A stretch of DNA of 64,000 nt from Rhodospirillaceae bacterium (lineage in GTDB: Bacteria; Pseudomonadota; Alphaproteobacteria; UBA8366): contig PBOR01000042.1 in the NCBI GenBank assembly GCA_002724395.1, positions 57,273 through 121,272 of the forward strand, read 5' to 3'. Each line of letters opens with the position of its first letter. Positions within the stretch are counted from its first letter, which is position 1. A program made the translations under genes and the position numbers. Below are positions 1 to 8,717 of this stretch, in pieces. The notes beneath the pieces are model-generated. The model searched no databases, was not told the origin of the DNA, and saw only the letters and a list, made by a program, of their open reading frames with translations.

Positions 1-670
1 CGGAATCGTTCGAATTAGTGCCGCGTTCGTGGGTCATGAGCCCCCCGGCAAACATACCGTAAATACTAGTCATCAAGGAGGCCACCCCGTCGACCATTGC
101 GCAGTCTACAACTTGGCCTTTGCCAGATTGTTGTGCTTCGTAAATAGCGCTCATAACGCCGAAGGCCAGGTACATGGCACCGCCACCAAAATCACCGAGC
201 AAGTTCATGGGGAAGGTCGGCGGCCCATTTTTTTGCCCAGTCGCATGGAGTGCGCCAGTGAGAGCTATATAATTAAGGTCGTGGCCCGCTGCATTGGCCA
301 TGGGTCCCTCTTGGCCCCAGCCGGTCATTCGTCCGAAAACCAACTTTGGGTTGCGAGTAAAGCAATCTTCAGGGCCAAGTCCTAATCGCTCCATAACGCC
401 AGGGCGAAAGCCCTCAATGAGCGCATCGGCGCGTTCAATAAGGGTCATAGCGAACTCAATACCTTCCTGTTTTTTCAAGTTCACCTTAATTGCGGGACGG
501 CTCCGCATAGCGAGGTTAAACTCGAGTGGCCGAGGTGTGCCGAGCCCGCTTGGAACTGGGCGGTCAATGCGGAGCACGGTGGCGCCGAGATCTGCAAATA
601 GAGATGCACAGAAAGGGCCGGGACCAATTCCTGCCATTTCTACAACCTTCATACCTTTGAGGGGCCCCAT
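1..670 (-). CDS. alpha-methylacyl-CoA racemase (CaiB/BaiF superfamily), 3' end cut by window edge
   Basis: The first 223 residues are present and the C-terminus lies beyond position 1. Family members interconvert (2R)- and (2S)-2-methylacyl-CoA esters by proton exchange at the alpha carbon. The two catalytic residues known from mycobacterial Mcr are visible: His130 in [19 protein letters not shown] and Asp160 in [17 protein letters not shown]. The second motif is characteristic of racemases as opposed to CoA-transferases. The ATG at 670 has an AGAGGA ribosome-binding site and follows the upstream CoA-transferase stop by 21 nt, so it is the distal gene of the operon that begins at 3892. The third catalytic-region residue (a glutamate late in the family) cannot be checked because of the edge. 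Racemase role strongly supported by motifs; substrate unknown. Confidence 0.9.
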   Translation of the reverse strand, partial: MGPLKGMKVVEMAGIGPGPFCASLFADLGATVLRIDRPVPSGLGTPRPLEFNLAMRSRPAIKVNLKKQEGIEFAMTLIERADALIEGFRPGVMERLGLGPEDCFTRNPKLVFGRMTGWGQEGPMANAAGHDLNYIALTGALHATGQKNGPPTFPMNLLGDFGGGAMYLAFGVMSAIYEAQQSGKGQVVDCAMVDGVASLMTSIYGMFAGGLMTHERGTNSNDS

Positions 671-691
671 GAATGTATTCCTCTAGTTATG

Positions 692-1903
692 CTAATCTGT
701 AAATTTCATAATATCTGCCGCGTCATCGCTACTGTAGCCGAGCTCTTCAAGTAGTTCTGCGGAATGTTCGCCTAAGCCCGGTGGCATGCGACGTACGCGA
801 GTAGATGCGTCTGAGAAGGTTATCGGGTTTGCCATCATTTTGATGGTGCCTTCGCTCGGGTGCTCGTGACTTTGAAAAAAGCCGGATGAGTTGAAGTAGG
901 GATCGTTGAATACGCCCTCGAGCGTCCGATAGGGGCCTGCGGGGATGTCGTGTTCCTCAAATAGGGAGAGCCAAGCCTTATCGGTTTTATCGCCAAGACT
1001 GTTCTCTACAAGAGAATACAGTTCGTGAATATTGGCGGACCGGGTCTGGCGTGAGTTGAATTTTTTATTGTTGATTAAGTTCGGCTGGTTGATTAGTGCG
1101 AATAGTCGTCCCCACTGTGCATCTGTCGCCGCATGGATGGTGATATACCCCTGTAAGCAGGCATAAGGTCGCCGAAATGACGTCAAAATTTGGGCATGTC
1201 CGTCCATACCTTTCTCGGGTTCGTTGAAGACACCGTGGCAAAGATGCTCAGGAATACCATACCAAACCATAGTTTCGACCATCGGTACGTGCAATTCTTG
1301 CCCGTACCCCGTCTGCTCGCGTTGGTAAAGCGCCATGCCGATAGCAGCGGCTAAAGTAAGGCCGGTGGTCTTGTCGCCGATAGCGGAGGGAAGGTATCCA
1401 GGCTTGCCGCTATAACGCTCGACTAAATGGGCGAGGCCACTGCCGGACTGGGCAGTATCATCGAAAGCTGCTAAGTGGCCGTTTGGTCCATCTTTATGAT
1501 ATCCACAGGCGGAGGCATGAATGAGACGTGGAAATCGTTCCTTGAGCGATTCATAGTCCAGGCCCAAGCGCTTTGCTGCTGGTGGCCGCATGTTGTAGAC
1601 CAGGACATCAGCGGTTTCTAAAAGTTTCATCAGTGCGTCGAATGCCCGAGGTCGTTTGAGGTTGAGAGAAATACTTCGTTTGTTACGGTTAAAAACCATG
1701 AAGTAGGCCGCCATATTATCGTTTTTCCTGATGCCGGTGTTGCGGCTGGCATCTCCGGTCTCAGTTTCCACCTTGATTACGTCGGCCCCCATATCGCCCA
1801 GGAATTGCGAAGCAAAAGGTCCCAGAATGAAAGTGGTGATGTCTATGACGCGGACCCCTTCCAGAGGACCCGGTTTATCGCTGTTAGTCGAATTGTACGG
1901 CAT
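692..1903 (-). CDS. CaiB/BaiF family CoA-transferase (class III)
   Basis: 403 residues, full length for the family. Class III enzymes move CoA between acyl-CoA and free carboxylic acids through an aspartyl-CoA intermediate. The N-terminal Rossmann region PLEGVRVIDITTFILGPF, the GADVIKVE turn and the NRNKRSISLNL strand are typical. The likely catalytic aspartate is Asp177 in SAIGDKTTGLTLAAAIGMAL. The ATG at 1903 lies 2 nt after the upstream CoA-transferase stop, so the two are translationally coupled. The two neighbours share only moderate similarity and may form a heteromeric pair or act on different acids. Substrate cannot be inferred; carnitine-, oxalate- or succinyl-type donors are all possible. 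Confidence 0.92.
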   Translation of the reverse strand: MPYNSTNSDKPGPLEGVRVIDITTFILGPFASQFLGDMGADVIKVETETGDASRNTGIRKNDNMAAYFMVFNRNKRSISLNLKRPRAFDALMKLLETADVLVYNMRPPAAKRLGLDYESLKERFPRLIHASACGYHKDGPNGHLAAFDDTAQSGSGLAHLVERYSGKPGYLPSAIGDKTTGLTLAAAIGMALYQREQTGYGQELHVPMVETMVWYGIPEHLCHGVFNEPEKGMDGHAQILTSFRRPYACLQGYITIHAATDAQWGRLFALINQPNLINNKKFNSRQTRSANIHELYSLVENSLGDKTDKAWLSLFEEHDIPAGPYRTLEGVFNDPYFNSSGFFQSHEHPSEGTIKMMANPITFSDASTRVRRMPPGLGEHSAELLEELGYSSDDAADIMKFTD

Positions 1904-1905
1904 GG

Positions 1906-3105
1906 TCAGATGGCTCCGTCTTTCCGTAAAGTTTTGATTTCTGCCAATGAGTAGCCGAACTCCATCAGAATTTCATCGGTGTGTTGGCCGAGCAATGGCG
2001 GGGGGCGCTGTGGTTTCGTTTTTTTGCCGTCATGGCTGAATGGCAGGCCCACTAGTTTTAAATTGCCATAGGGATGGTCTGTCGAGACGATCAAATCATT
2101 TGCCTCTACCTGCGGGTGACCCAGCGATTGGGACAGGGAATTGATGGGAGCAATTACAACTTTTTCCGCTTCAAACCTCTCGATCCATTCGGCTGAGGTT
2201 TTTTGAAGAAAAGATTCACTGAGGATATCGTCCAATTGTTTCTTGTTTTCGAGCCGTTGCGGTAAATCCGCAAAGCAGGCCTCCCTCGTTAAGTCATCAC
2301 GCCCCAGCGCACGGCAGAATCGAATCCACGCATCTTGGCTCAGTGCTCCAGCGGAAATATATCCATCCTTTGTTTTATAAGCACCATAGGGTGACAGATG
2401 GCTGAGACCGCCACCAGCCCGTTTGGGTTGATGGCCAGTATTCAAGAATACTGCAGCATGAGAGCCCATTACGGAAAGTGCAGTTTGAAGAAGTGAGACC
2501 ATCACACGCTGGCCTCTGCCAGATTTTTCGCGTGCCCAAAGTGCGGTCATGATAGCACTATAAGCGGTAAAGCCGGTGCTCATATCAATAACAGATGCGC
2601 CGGTGCGCACTGGCCCACCGTCTGCCTCACCGGTTATCAGCATATGACCGGAAAAGGCTTGCAGCGTGCCATCATATCCGGGTTTACTTCGCAGTTCGCC
2701 TTTATCACCAAAAGCGGATAGTGAGCAATAAACTAGCCGCTTATTCACCTCTTTTAGGTTTGGATAATCGAGCCCAAATTTTTCTACTTTACCGGGTGGA
2801 AAACTTTCGACCAGCACGTCTGCCCAGCCTGCGAGTTTCCGAATAATCTCTTGGCCCATATCGCTTTTAAGGTCCACGGTGATACCGCGTTTGTTGCGGT
2901 TCACATTCATGAAGTCGATACTCTCTCCATGCCACAAGTCACCCCAACGGCGGTTCTCATCACCAGTGACAGGGCGTTCAACTTTTATAACGTCAGCCCC
3001 TTGTTCGCCCATTAATGCACAGCAAAAAGGACCGGCTAGGACTCTACTCAAGTCGAGGATTTTTAATCCCTCTAGTGGTAGTGTAATTTCGCTCTCTGTC
3101 GTCAT
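1906..3105 (-). CDS. CaiB/BaiF family CoA-transferase (class III)
   Basis: About 399 residues from the ATG at 3105. A longer in-frame start at 3174 lies inside the upstream crotonase gene and adds a non-conserved N-terminus, so it is rejected; 3105 lies 4 nt after the crotonase stop with AGGACGA just upstream. Family signatures are LEGLKILDLSRVLAGPFCCA, GADVIKVERP, NRNKRGITVDL and the presumed catalytic Asp in ASVIDMSTGFTAYSAIM. The C-terminus has the usual PPPLLGQHTDEIL element. It belongs to the crotonase/transferase/transferase/racemase operon, which suggests activation of an acid as its CoA ester before hydration and epimerisation. Substrate unknown. Confidence 0.92.
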   Translation of the reverse strand: MTTESEITLPLEGLKILDLSRVLAGPFCCALMGEQGADVIKVERPVTGDENRRWGDLWHGESIDFMNVNRNKRGITVDLKSDMGQEIIRKLAGWADVLVESFPPGKVEKFGLDYPNLKEVNKRLVYCSLSAFGDKGELRSKPGYDGTLQAFSGHMLITGEADGGPVRTGASVIDMSTGFTAYSAIMTALWAREKSGRGQRVMVSLLQTALSVMGSHAAVFLNTGHQPKRAGGGLSHLSPYGAYKTKDGYISAGALSQDAWIRFCRALGRDDLTREACFADLPQRLENKKQLDDILSESFLQKTSAEWIERFEAEKVVIAPINSLSQSLGHPQVEANDLIVSTDHPYGNLKLVGLPFSHDGKKTKPQRPPPLLGQHTDEILMEFGYSLAEIKTLRKDGAI

Positions 3106-3109
3106 AGAG

Positions 3110-3892
3110 CTATTCGTCCTTCCAGTCTGGGTCGCGTTTTTCAAGGAATGCGCCGATACCCTCCTTTGCGTCATCCAAACCCGCTACGATGGCGACCACG
3201 TCGCCTACCATGCGAATAGACTTTTCGAATTCCATATCTTGGCCACGATAGAATGCCTCTTTGCCCAGTTTCATTACTGCGCGAGATTTATGCGCAAATC
3301 GTTCAACCCAAAATTCAGTTTCTTCTGCGAGATCTGTATCTGGTACCACCTTGTTGAAGATCATAAGCTGTTCGGCCTCTCGCGCTTCAATGGGCGTTCC
3401 AGAGAAGCATATTTCAAAGGCTTTGAGGCGGCCAATAATACGCGGTAAATGCATGAGGTGGTAGGCCGGTAAAATTGCCCGATCGATGGCAGGTAGTCCA
3501 ATTGAGGCACTTTCGGCGGCAAGGATCATATCGCACATGAAGGCAATAGTGCATCCGGCCTCGCGCGCCGGGCCATTCAGAACAGCTAGTGTCGGCTTGT
3601 CGAGACTGCGGTGGGTTTTGTGAAAGCCCCAATAAAAACTTTCAAAGTGCGCTCGAGTTTCAACTGGCGTACGTTTATGATGAACGCGCAAATCAATACC
3701 AGAGCAAAATGCGGGCGGGGCACCGGTGACAATAATCATGCCAGCTTCATCGTCATCATTACCACGAAGTAAAGCGTTTTTGAATTCTACTTCCATGTCG
3801 TGATTAATAGCGTTACGCACTTCCGGTCGGTTTAGCGTTATGCGGGCGGCATTATTTTTGACTTCATAAAGAAGTGTTTTGTAACTAGTCAT
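3110..3892 (-). CDS. enoyl-CoA hydratase/isomerase family protein (crotonase fold)
   Basis: 260 residues, the usual crotonase length, and first gene of the operon running to the left edge. The first oxyanion-hole segment is clear (TGAPPAFCSGIDL). The second, normally a GGG-type turn, reads NGPAREAGCTIAFMCDM and is less canonical. The catalytic-glutamate region of classical hydratases (an E-x-x-x-G-x-x-P pattern) is replaced by SIGLPAIDRAILPAYHLMHL. The protein may therefore be an isomerase, hydrolase or lyase of the superfamily and not a true hydratase. The C-terminal helix RDPDWKDE matches the family. Promoter signals would lie in 3893-4018, shared divergently with the dioxygenase gene at 4019. 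Confidence 0.88.
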   Translation of the reverse strand: MTSYKTLLYEVKNNAARITLNRPEVRNAINHDMEVEFKNALLRGNDDDEAGMIIVTGAPPAFCSGIDLRVHHKRTPVETRAHFESFYWGFHKTHRSLDKPTLAVLNGPAREAGCTIAFMCDMILAAESASIGLPAIDRAILPAYHLMHLPRIIGRLKAFEICFSGTPIEAREAEQLMIFNKVVPDTDLAEETEFWVERFAHKSRAVMKLGKEAFYRGQDMEFEKSIRMVGDVVAIVAGLDDAKEGIGAFLEKRDPDWKDE

Positions 3893-4018
3893 AATTTATT
3901 TAGTCCTACCGTTTATCGTGAGAGGAAGATAGCAATGGCTAGAGGCCCTGCCAACGGGGCTGCCCCGTGCGTAAAATTTGGCTAAAGTGCGACTGATAAA
4001 ATGTAGGGAGTACTTATA

Positions 4019-4873
4019 TTGCTGAGAGTTACGCCTTTGGCAAAGGATTTTTGTGCGGAGATCGGAGGTGTCGACTTCAACGCGCCGTTGAACCGGTCTG
4101 TTGTAATTGACTTGCGGGATGCGTTAGATACTTATTCGGTTCTGGTCATCCGAGACCAGCCGATGGATGATGATCAACAGGTGGTCTTTAGCAAATATTT
4201 CGGCCGCCCTGAGGTAGGAAAGGGAGCAAATCCAGCGGCGGGCTCGCCTTTTTCACGTCAGTCTAATCTCGATATCAAGACCGGTGAGATTATCCAGGCC
4301 AATGATCGGCGTATGCTTTATCAAAAGGGCAATATGCTTTGGCATATGGACAGTTCCTTCAAGGTGCATTCATCGCTTTGTTCGATACTGACTGCACGGG
4401 AAGTGCCGCCGGAAGGGGGTAACACTGAATTTGCATCAACAAGGTTCGCCTATGAGAGTCTATCGAAATTGCAGCGAACAGCTATCGCGGAGCTGGAGGT
4501 AGAGCATGACATTCGGCGGTCACGTGAGTTAACCGGATATATTTACGAACCCGAAACCGCGAAGAATTTTATCGTCGCACGACATAAATTAGTCCGAACT
4601 AACCCCAGCACAGGACGCAAGTCTCTGCTGATTGGCGTGCATGCATGTGGCATCGTCGGTTGGTCTAATGAGAAAAGCCGTGAATTATTAAATGATTTGC
4701 TGGCAAGAGCGGAGCAAAGCGTTTTCAGCCATCAATGGCGGAATAACGATATTGTTATTTGGGATAACCAAGCTGTAGTTCATCGGGCGACGCCGTATGA
4801 TGCGAGCCGATACCGCAGGCTTATGCAACGTACGACTATTTCACTAGACGGTATTTGGCCATCGCTCAGTTAG
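4019..4873 (+). CDS. TauD/TfdA family Fe(II)/2-oxoglutarate-dependent dioxygenase
   Basis: 284 residues. The facial triad is visible: His109 and Asp111 in LWHMDSSFK and His255 in VVHRATPYD, with the 2-oxoglutarate-binding arginine in YRRLMQRTT (Arg267 or Arg271). The family hydroxylates compounds such as taurine, 2,4-D or alkyl sulfates, releasing the leaving group. The start is a TTG at 4019 preceded by AGGGAG at good spacing; no ATG or GTG fits the conserved N-terminus LRVTPLAKDFCAEIGGVDF. It is transcribed divergently from the crotonase operon. A second, related dioxygenase is at 56167. TfdA-like enzymes acting on aryloxyacids or other carboxylates are the nearest guess; substrate uncertain. 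Confidence 0.9.
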   Translation: MLRVTPLAKDFCAEIGGVDFNAPLNRSVVIDLRDALDTYSVLVIRDQPMDDDQQVVFSKYFGRPEVGKGANPAAGSPFSRQSNLDIKTGEIIQANDRRMLYQKGNMLWHMDSSFKVHSSLCSILTAREVPPEGGNTEFASTRFAYESLSKLQRTAIAELEVEHDIRRSRELTGYIYEPETAKNFIVARHKLVRTNPSTGRKSLLIGVHACGIVGWSNEKSRELLNDLLARAEQSVFSHQWRNNDIVIWDNQAVVHRATPYDASRYRRLMQRTTISLDGIWPSLS

Positions 4874-5165
4874 TAGTGAGTTATCTAATTATTGAAGACA
4901 TGATTGATATCGGAATTTCAGGCAGTAGAATGGAGATATTTTCTAGCCATATCGTCCACATGGCAGCCTCATCGAGACCCGGCCGTTCCTGAATTTTTAG
5001 CGAGATGAGAGCCGCTATCCTAACTAGCGGTATAGATAGCTTTGCCTAATAAGAACCTGGTATTTTTGGATGTTATCGTCTTGGTAACAAATACTGGTTT
5101 CAAGATTCCTGAGAAATAATGGCGAAAGAACAGTTTGTTGTTACGTCCTATTACTCAGCCGAATT
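4874..5165. other. intergenic stretch between convergent genes
   Basis: This 292-nt stretch separates the dioxygenase and the convergent cupin-like gene. It holds a short inverted repeat at 5012-5030 (CCGCTA / TAGCGG, 7-nt loop) without a clear T-run on either side. Only very short open frames are present, such as 30 codons from 4900. I see no convincing gene or RNA. Confidence 0.4.
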
Positions 5166-5516
5166 TCACTCTATTGGTATAAAGAGCGAATGCCGTTCCT
5201 TGCCGTCGACAGAAGCAGAAAGATGTCCCTTGCCGTGTGTGTCCTCGACTAAGAAGACTTCCCCAGCTTTAATGATGCGAACTTCGCCATCGCTGGCGGT
5301 GATTTGAACTGCTGCATCTAGATTTACAATATATTGCCTCCGTGGCGCGGGATGCCAGTCTAGGTCGTAATCACCAACCGTTCGGCGAAAAATCATACCA
5401 TTGGTCGGCATTCTTTCGGATAATTGGCCATAGCCTTTGTCTTCGACCCACTCTATTTCGATATCACGGAAATGAGATTCGCCGTTTTCATCAGCGTAAA
5501 GATTGTGAATACGCAT
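5166..5516 (-). CDS. small cupin-like protein
   Basis: 116 residues. The pattern of short beta strands, with DYDLDWHPAPRRQYIVNLDAAVQI, an AGEVFLVEDTHGKGH segment and a final HSLFIPIE strand, resembles a single cupin barrel. Metal ligands are only partly visible (His in DWHPAPRRQ, His in DTHGKGH), so it may bind a metal weakly or not at all. The ATG at 5516 is preceded by AAGGGGTG. It lies 37 nt downstream of the DUF938 methyltransferase on the same strand, so co-transcription is likely. Function unknown. Confidence 0.75.
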   Translation of the reverse strand: MRIHNLYADENGESHFRDIEIEWVEDKGYGQLSERMPTNGMIFRRTVGDYDLDWHPAPRRQYIVNLDAAVQITASDGEVRIIKAGEVFLVEDTHGKGHLSASVDGKERHSLFIPIE

Positions 5517-5553
5517 GTTTGATCACCCCTTATTATTGTATTCCTGCACTTTA

Positions 5554-6180
5554 TCATCGTGTGAGTACCAGAGAGAAGTTATTGGCTGGCATTTCGATTA
5601 TATGGCGAAGTAATAGGCCATTCTCCGCCGCTATCTTCTCTACTTCTTCAATATCTCGCACACCCCAAGCTGGGTCTTTTGCCTTTAAGGACAAATCAAA
5701 ACGAGCATTGCTCTCAGTTGTATGTTTCCCGCCTCGTTTATAGGGGCCGTAGAAATACAAAAATCCGTCTGCTCCGAGATGATGTGCTGCACGCTGCAGC
5801 AATTGCTCTGCTAAAGCCCAGGGTGAGATATGAATTACGTTAATACATATTATTGCTGCAAGTCCGGTCTCCGGCGCCATGCCTTTCAAACCGAGCCCCC
5901 AATGAGCTCGTAAGGCATCGAGCGACTTTGCCGGGCGCAAGTTTGTAAGGCCTATCTCCGTTTGCCATGCGTCAATACTTGCAAGGTGGTGTGGTTCTAT
6001 ATCTGTGGGCCAGAATGTCAGTAATGGAAAGTTGTTAGCAAAATACAATGCATGTTGACCAGAGCCTGAGCCAATTTCGAGCACATCTCCGGTCTTTCCG
6101 GTCAGATAGGATGAAAGTACGTCGCAGATTGCTTGGCTGTTACGGCCGGTTGCCGGAAAATCGAGGCGTAGATCATTCAT
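5554..6180 (-). CDS. DUF938 family SAM-dependent methyltransferase-like protein
   Basis: 208 residues, typical for DUF938. The SAM-binding motif I is VLEIGSGSGQHALYFA, followed by FWPTDIEPHH and INVIHISPWALAEQLLQ, both characteristic of the family; the C-terminal half carries FYGPYKRGGKHTTESN. DUF938 proteins have a class I methyltransferase fold but no settled substrate. The gene is divergent from the ThDP decarboxylase operon at 6295; the 114-nt interval must contain both promoters. Confidence 0.9.
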   Translation of the reverse strand: MNDLRLDFPATGRNSQAICDVLSSYLTGKTGDVLEIGSGSGQHALYFANNFPLLTFWPTDIEPHHLASIDAWQTEIGLTNLRPAKSLDALRAHWGLGLKGMAPETGLAAIICINVIHISPWALAEQLLQRAAHHLGADGFLYFYGPYKRGGKHTTESNARFDLSLKAKDPAWGVRDIEEVEKIAAENGLLLRHIIEMPANNFSLVLTR

Positions 6181-6294
6181 AGTGCTCTCAATATAGGCGA
6201 TTGTCGCTACACTATCTTGACAAAAACTAGCATCCGGTGAGACTGCAGGCTGACGGCGCTTAAAGGCGTTGAAATTTATGTAAAGGGGAGGCTC

Positions 6295-6810
6295 ATGGCC
6301 GAATCAACGGACGTACTTAGTCCAGAAACTGTGCACGGAAAATTCAAGGAGCATGGTATCAGTCATATTGTCTGGCTGCCGGATAGCGAAACTAATTTTC
6401 TGTTTACGTTGTTGGATACGGATCCGGACTTAAACATGGTCGGTGTAGGGCGCGAGGGGAATGCTTGTGCTATTGCGTCGGGATTATCGGCAGGCGGTGC
6501 GACGCCCGTTATTCTGATTCAGAATACAGGCTTGATGGAATCTGGTGATTCTATTAGGGGTTGGCTCAAGAGCTTAGAGATACCAGTCGTGCTCGTGGTT
6601 GGTTATCGGGGTTACACGCGTCACGGCGTTAATAAAGATACAGCGGCTGATTTCACCGAGCCATTCCTGAATGCGTTTCAGATTAAGTACTATCTTGTTG
6701 AGAGCGATAAGGATGCTGATCGTATCAGTGTTGCCTTTGAGGAAAGTAAAAAGATTAATGGGCCTGTCGTGGTGCTTGTCGCCGACGAATTCCATGGCTT
6801 CAATCGGTAG
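6295..6810 (+). CDS. ThDP-dependent decarboxylase, alpha (Pyr-domain) subunit, ComD / phosphonopyruvate decarboxylase-like
   Basis: 171 residues, corresponding only to the pyrimidine-binding domain of a ThDP enzyme. The activating glutamate is Glu54 in VGVGREGNACAIASGLS, followed by TPVILIQNTGLMESGDSI, the hallmark of the sulfopyruvate/phosphonopyruvate decarboxylase branch. Together with the next gene (PP domain, 15 nt away) it should form a heteromeric enzyme that decarboxylates a 3-substituted pyruvate to the matching aldehyde. Start ATG at 6295 is preceded by AGGGGAGG. Context with three 2-hydroxyacid dehydrogenases suggests the chain 2-hydroxy acid to 2-keto acid to aldehyde. Substrate is inference: sulfopyruvate, phosphonopyruvate or another 2-keto acid. 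Confidence 0.88.
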   Translation: MAESTDVLSPETVHGKFKEHGISHIVWLPDSETNFLFTLLDTDPDLNMVGVGREGNACAIASGLSAGGATPVILIQNTGLMESGDSIRGWLKSLEIPVVLVVGYRGYTRHGVNKDTAADFTEPFLNAFQIKYYLVESDKDADRISVAFEESKKINGPVVVLVADEFHGFNR

Positions 6811-6825
6811 AGGAGACTTCGAATC

Positions 6826-7416
6826 ATGATGGATACAGCGGAACTCCTTAAGGAGTTTAAGAAACATCGTGGCGACGCGATTGTTATTCCGGGTCGTGGT
6901 GGCAAACATTGGGTGCCAATCACGGACAACGAGAAGATGGATGCGACGTTGGGTGACCCGGCTATGGGAGGTCACTCAGGCTTTGGTCTCGGTGTCGCGT
7001 TGGCACAGCCAGAAAAAAAAGTGGTGCTGTTTGATTCAGATGGTGACATTCATATGAGCATGGGTATGTTCGCGACTATTGCTGAACAAGCACCGAAGAA
7101 TTTTTTCCACTTCATGCTGGATAATGAAATCTATGCGACGACTGGCGGCCAGCCTGTGCCAAACGCCAAGGTCGTTGATTATGCTGCGGTTGCTAAGGCT
7201 AATGGCTATCCGAAAGTAGCTTCCTATTCGGACCTTGAAGACCTAAAAGCGGATCTGCCTGATCTGTTGGCGTCGGAGGGTCCCATATTCGTACATATGA
7301 AGGTTTCTCCGACAGTGGAGAATACGCCGATAGGGCAGCGCAAGCCATGGAATAATCGTGACCGGGTTCAAGTGGTCGATGATCTGCGGGAATCGTTAAC
7401 CGGAAGTAGAAAATAG
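6826..7416 (+). CDS. ThDP-dependent decarboxylase, beta (PP-domain) subunit, ComE-like
   Basis: 196 residues, the pyrophosphate-binding half of the split enzyme. The ThDP/Mg motif starts at FDSDGDIHMSMG (about residues 69-80) and ends at MLDN (Asn100), with GDPAMGGHSGFGLGVALA before it as in ComE and phosphonopyruvate decarboxylase C-terminal halves. After the motif it reads EIYATTGGQPVPNA, where the family commonly has a Y-x-(S/T)-TGGQ pattern. Two adjacent ATGs (6826 and 6829) could start it; AGAGGAG lies upstream. The 64-nt interval before the next start leaves room for a weak internal signal, but the operon probably continues. Confidence 0.88.
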   Translation: MMDTAELLKEFKKHRGDAIVIPGRGGKHWVPITDNEKMDATLGDPAMGGHSGFGLGVALAQPEKKVVLFDSDGDIHMSMGMFATIAEQAPKNFFHFMLDNEIYATTGGQPVPNAKVVDYAAVAKANGYPKVASYSDLEDLKADLPDLLASEGPIFVHMKVSPTVENTPIGQRKPWNNRDRVQVVDDLRESLTGSRK

Positions 7417-7498
7417 GTTCTGCTGCACGAATACTTGAAGCAATGGTGCCTGCGTTATTAATTTGTGCAACATATAACGCGTGGCTAGGGGGGCTATG

Positions 7499-8713
7499 AT
7501 GGCGGTTGGAGATTTCGGCGCTTATAATATTGAGGATCTGCGACAGATCGCAAAAAAGCGGGTTCCGCGCGGTGTTTTTGGTTATGTGGACGGTGGGTCT
7601 GAAGATGGCATCGCTGTGAAAAATAACCGCGATGCCTACACCTCTCTTAAGATAAAAAACCGGGTCCTTGTTGACGTATCTGGGCGTTCTACAGAAACTA
7701 CTATCTTCGGCAGAAAGGCAACGATGCCATATGGGGTCTCGCCGACCGGTACTGCTGGGCTCATGTGGTATGGCGGCGAAGCCGGCGTCGCTATAGCAGC
7801 AACCAAGATGGGCGTGCCGTGCACGGTTGCTCTCAACGCTCAGACTTCGATGGAGGAAATTTGGGAGGCCGCAGGCGAGGGAGGCAACCTCTGGTTCCAG
7901 GTCTATATGTGGCCCGACAAAGACCTAAGCCTAAAGCAGATCGACCGGATCAAATCGGTTGGTTATGAAACCCTGATCATCACAGTTGACGGGCCAGTGG
8001 GCTCTAATCGCGAATACAACAAGAAAAATGGCTTTTCAATGCCACTCAAATATTCGGCGACGCTGTTTGCGCAATTGCTAGCTAAGCCGGGCTGGTTGAT
8101 CCGGGTATTGGGGCAGCACTACCTCAGACGCGGTGCGCCGACCATGGTCAACTACCCCGATGAATTAATCAGTCGGATCACCGATCCGATGCTCAAGCAT
8201 ATGCATACCAAAACTGATAATCTCACATGGGAGCATGTGCAGCGTATTCGTGACGCCTGGCCTGGAAATCTGCTGATCAAGGGACTTCAAAGTGCTGAGG
8301 ATGCCGTGATTGCTAAGGAGCGTGGGCTTGAAGGCGTAGTTCTATCTAACCACGGCGGTCGCTATGTAGACTCGGCGCCCGCGCCGCTACAGGTGGTGGC
8401 CGAAACGCGTAAAGCGGTCGGCAATAATTTCACCGTGATCATTGATAGCGGTGCACGGCGTGGATCCGATCTCGTCAAGGCGATCGCCTGTGGGGCAGAT
8501 CTCATTATGTCCGGGCGGCCAACTCTTTGGGGGGCTGCGGTGGCAGGTACCGATGGTTCCTATCAGGCTTTAGAAATATTTCAGACTGAGATGGACCGCG
8601 TCATGGCGCAGCTAGGTCTCAACAATGTCGATGAGATTGGGCCGCATATATTTTGGAACCCGCCCAACTGGGTACCGCAGGCGCCGCCGATGTTAAAGGC
8701 TGTAGCGGAGTAG
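7499..8713 (+). CDS. FMN-dependent alpha-hydroxyacid dehydrogenase/oxidase, paralogue 1 of 3
   Basis: 404 residues from the ATG at 7499. GTG 7481 and ATG 7496 are in frame, but alignment with paralogue 2 (M-x-x-GD-x-G-x-YNIEDLRQ) and the TAGGGGGG ribosome-binding site favour 7499. The enzymes oxidise 2-hydroxy acids to 2-keto acids with FMN. All active-site residues known from glycolate oxidase and flavocytochrome b2 are present: Tyr29, Tyr136 (WFQVYMW), Asp164 and Arg171 (TVDGPVGSNRE), Lys261 (LLIKG), His285 and Arg288 (SNHGGRYVD). The TVDGPVG motif departs from the common TVDTP-x-LG-x-R form but keeps the D-x6-R spacing. No heme domain or membrane segment. Electron acceptor unknown. Confidence 0.93.
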   Translation: MAVGDFGAYNIEDLRQIAKKRVPRGVFGYVDGGSEDGIAVKNNRDAYTSLKIKNRVLVDVSGRSTETTIFGRKATMPYGVSPTGTAGLMWYGGEAGVAIAATKMGVPCTVALNAQTSMEEIWEAAGEGGNLWFQVYMWPDKDLSLKQIDRIKSVGYETLIITVDGPVGSNREYNKKNGFSMPLKYSATLFAQLLAKPGWLIRVLGQHYLRRGAPTMVNYPDELISRITDPMLKHMHTKTDNLTWEHVQRIRDAWPGNLLIKGLQSAEDAVIAKERGLEGVVLSNHGGRYVDSAPAPLQVVAETRKAVGNNFTVIIDSGARRGSDLVKAIACGADLIMSGRPTLWGAAVAGTDGSYQALEIFQTEMDRVMAQLGLNNVDEIGPHIFWNPPNWVPQAPPMLKAVAE

Positions 8714-8717
8714 TGTA

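Noticed and set aside
5012-5030. Inverted repeat as terminator between convergent genes
   Set aside because: The stem is only six base pairs and neither side has a T-run, so I only mention it in the intergenic note.
6295-7416. Calling the ThDP pair acetolactate synthase
   Set aside because: The split into short Pyr and PP proteins and the GREGN/IQNTGL motifs fit the ComDE/phosphonopyruvate decarboxylase type, not the three-domain synthases.
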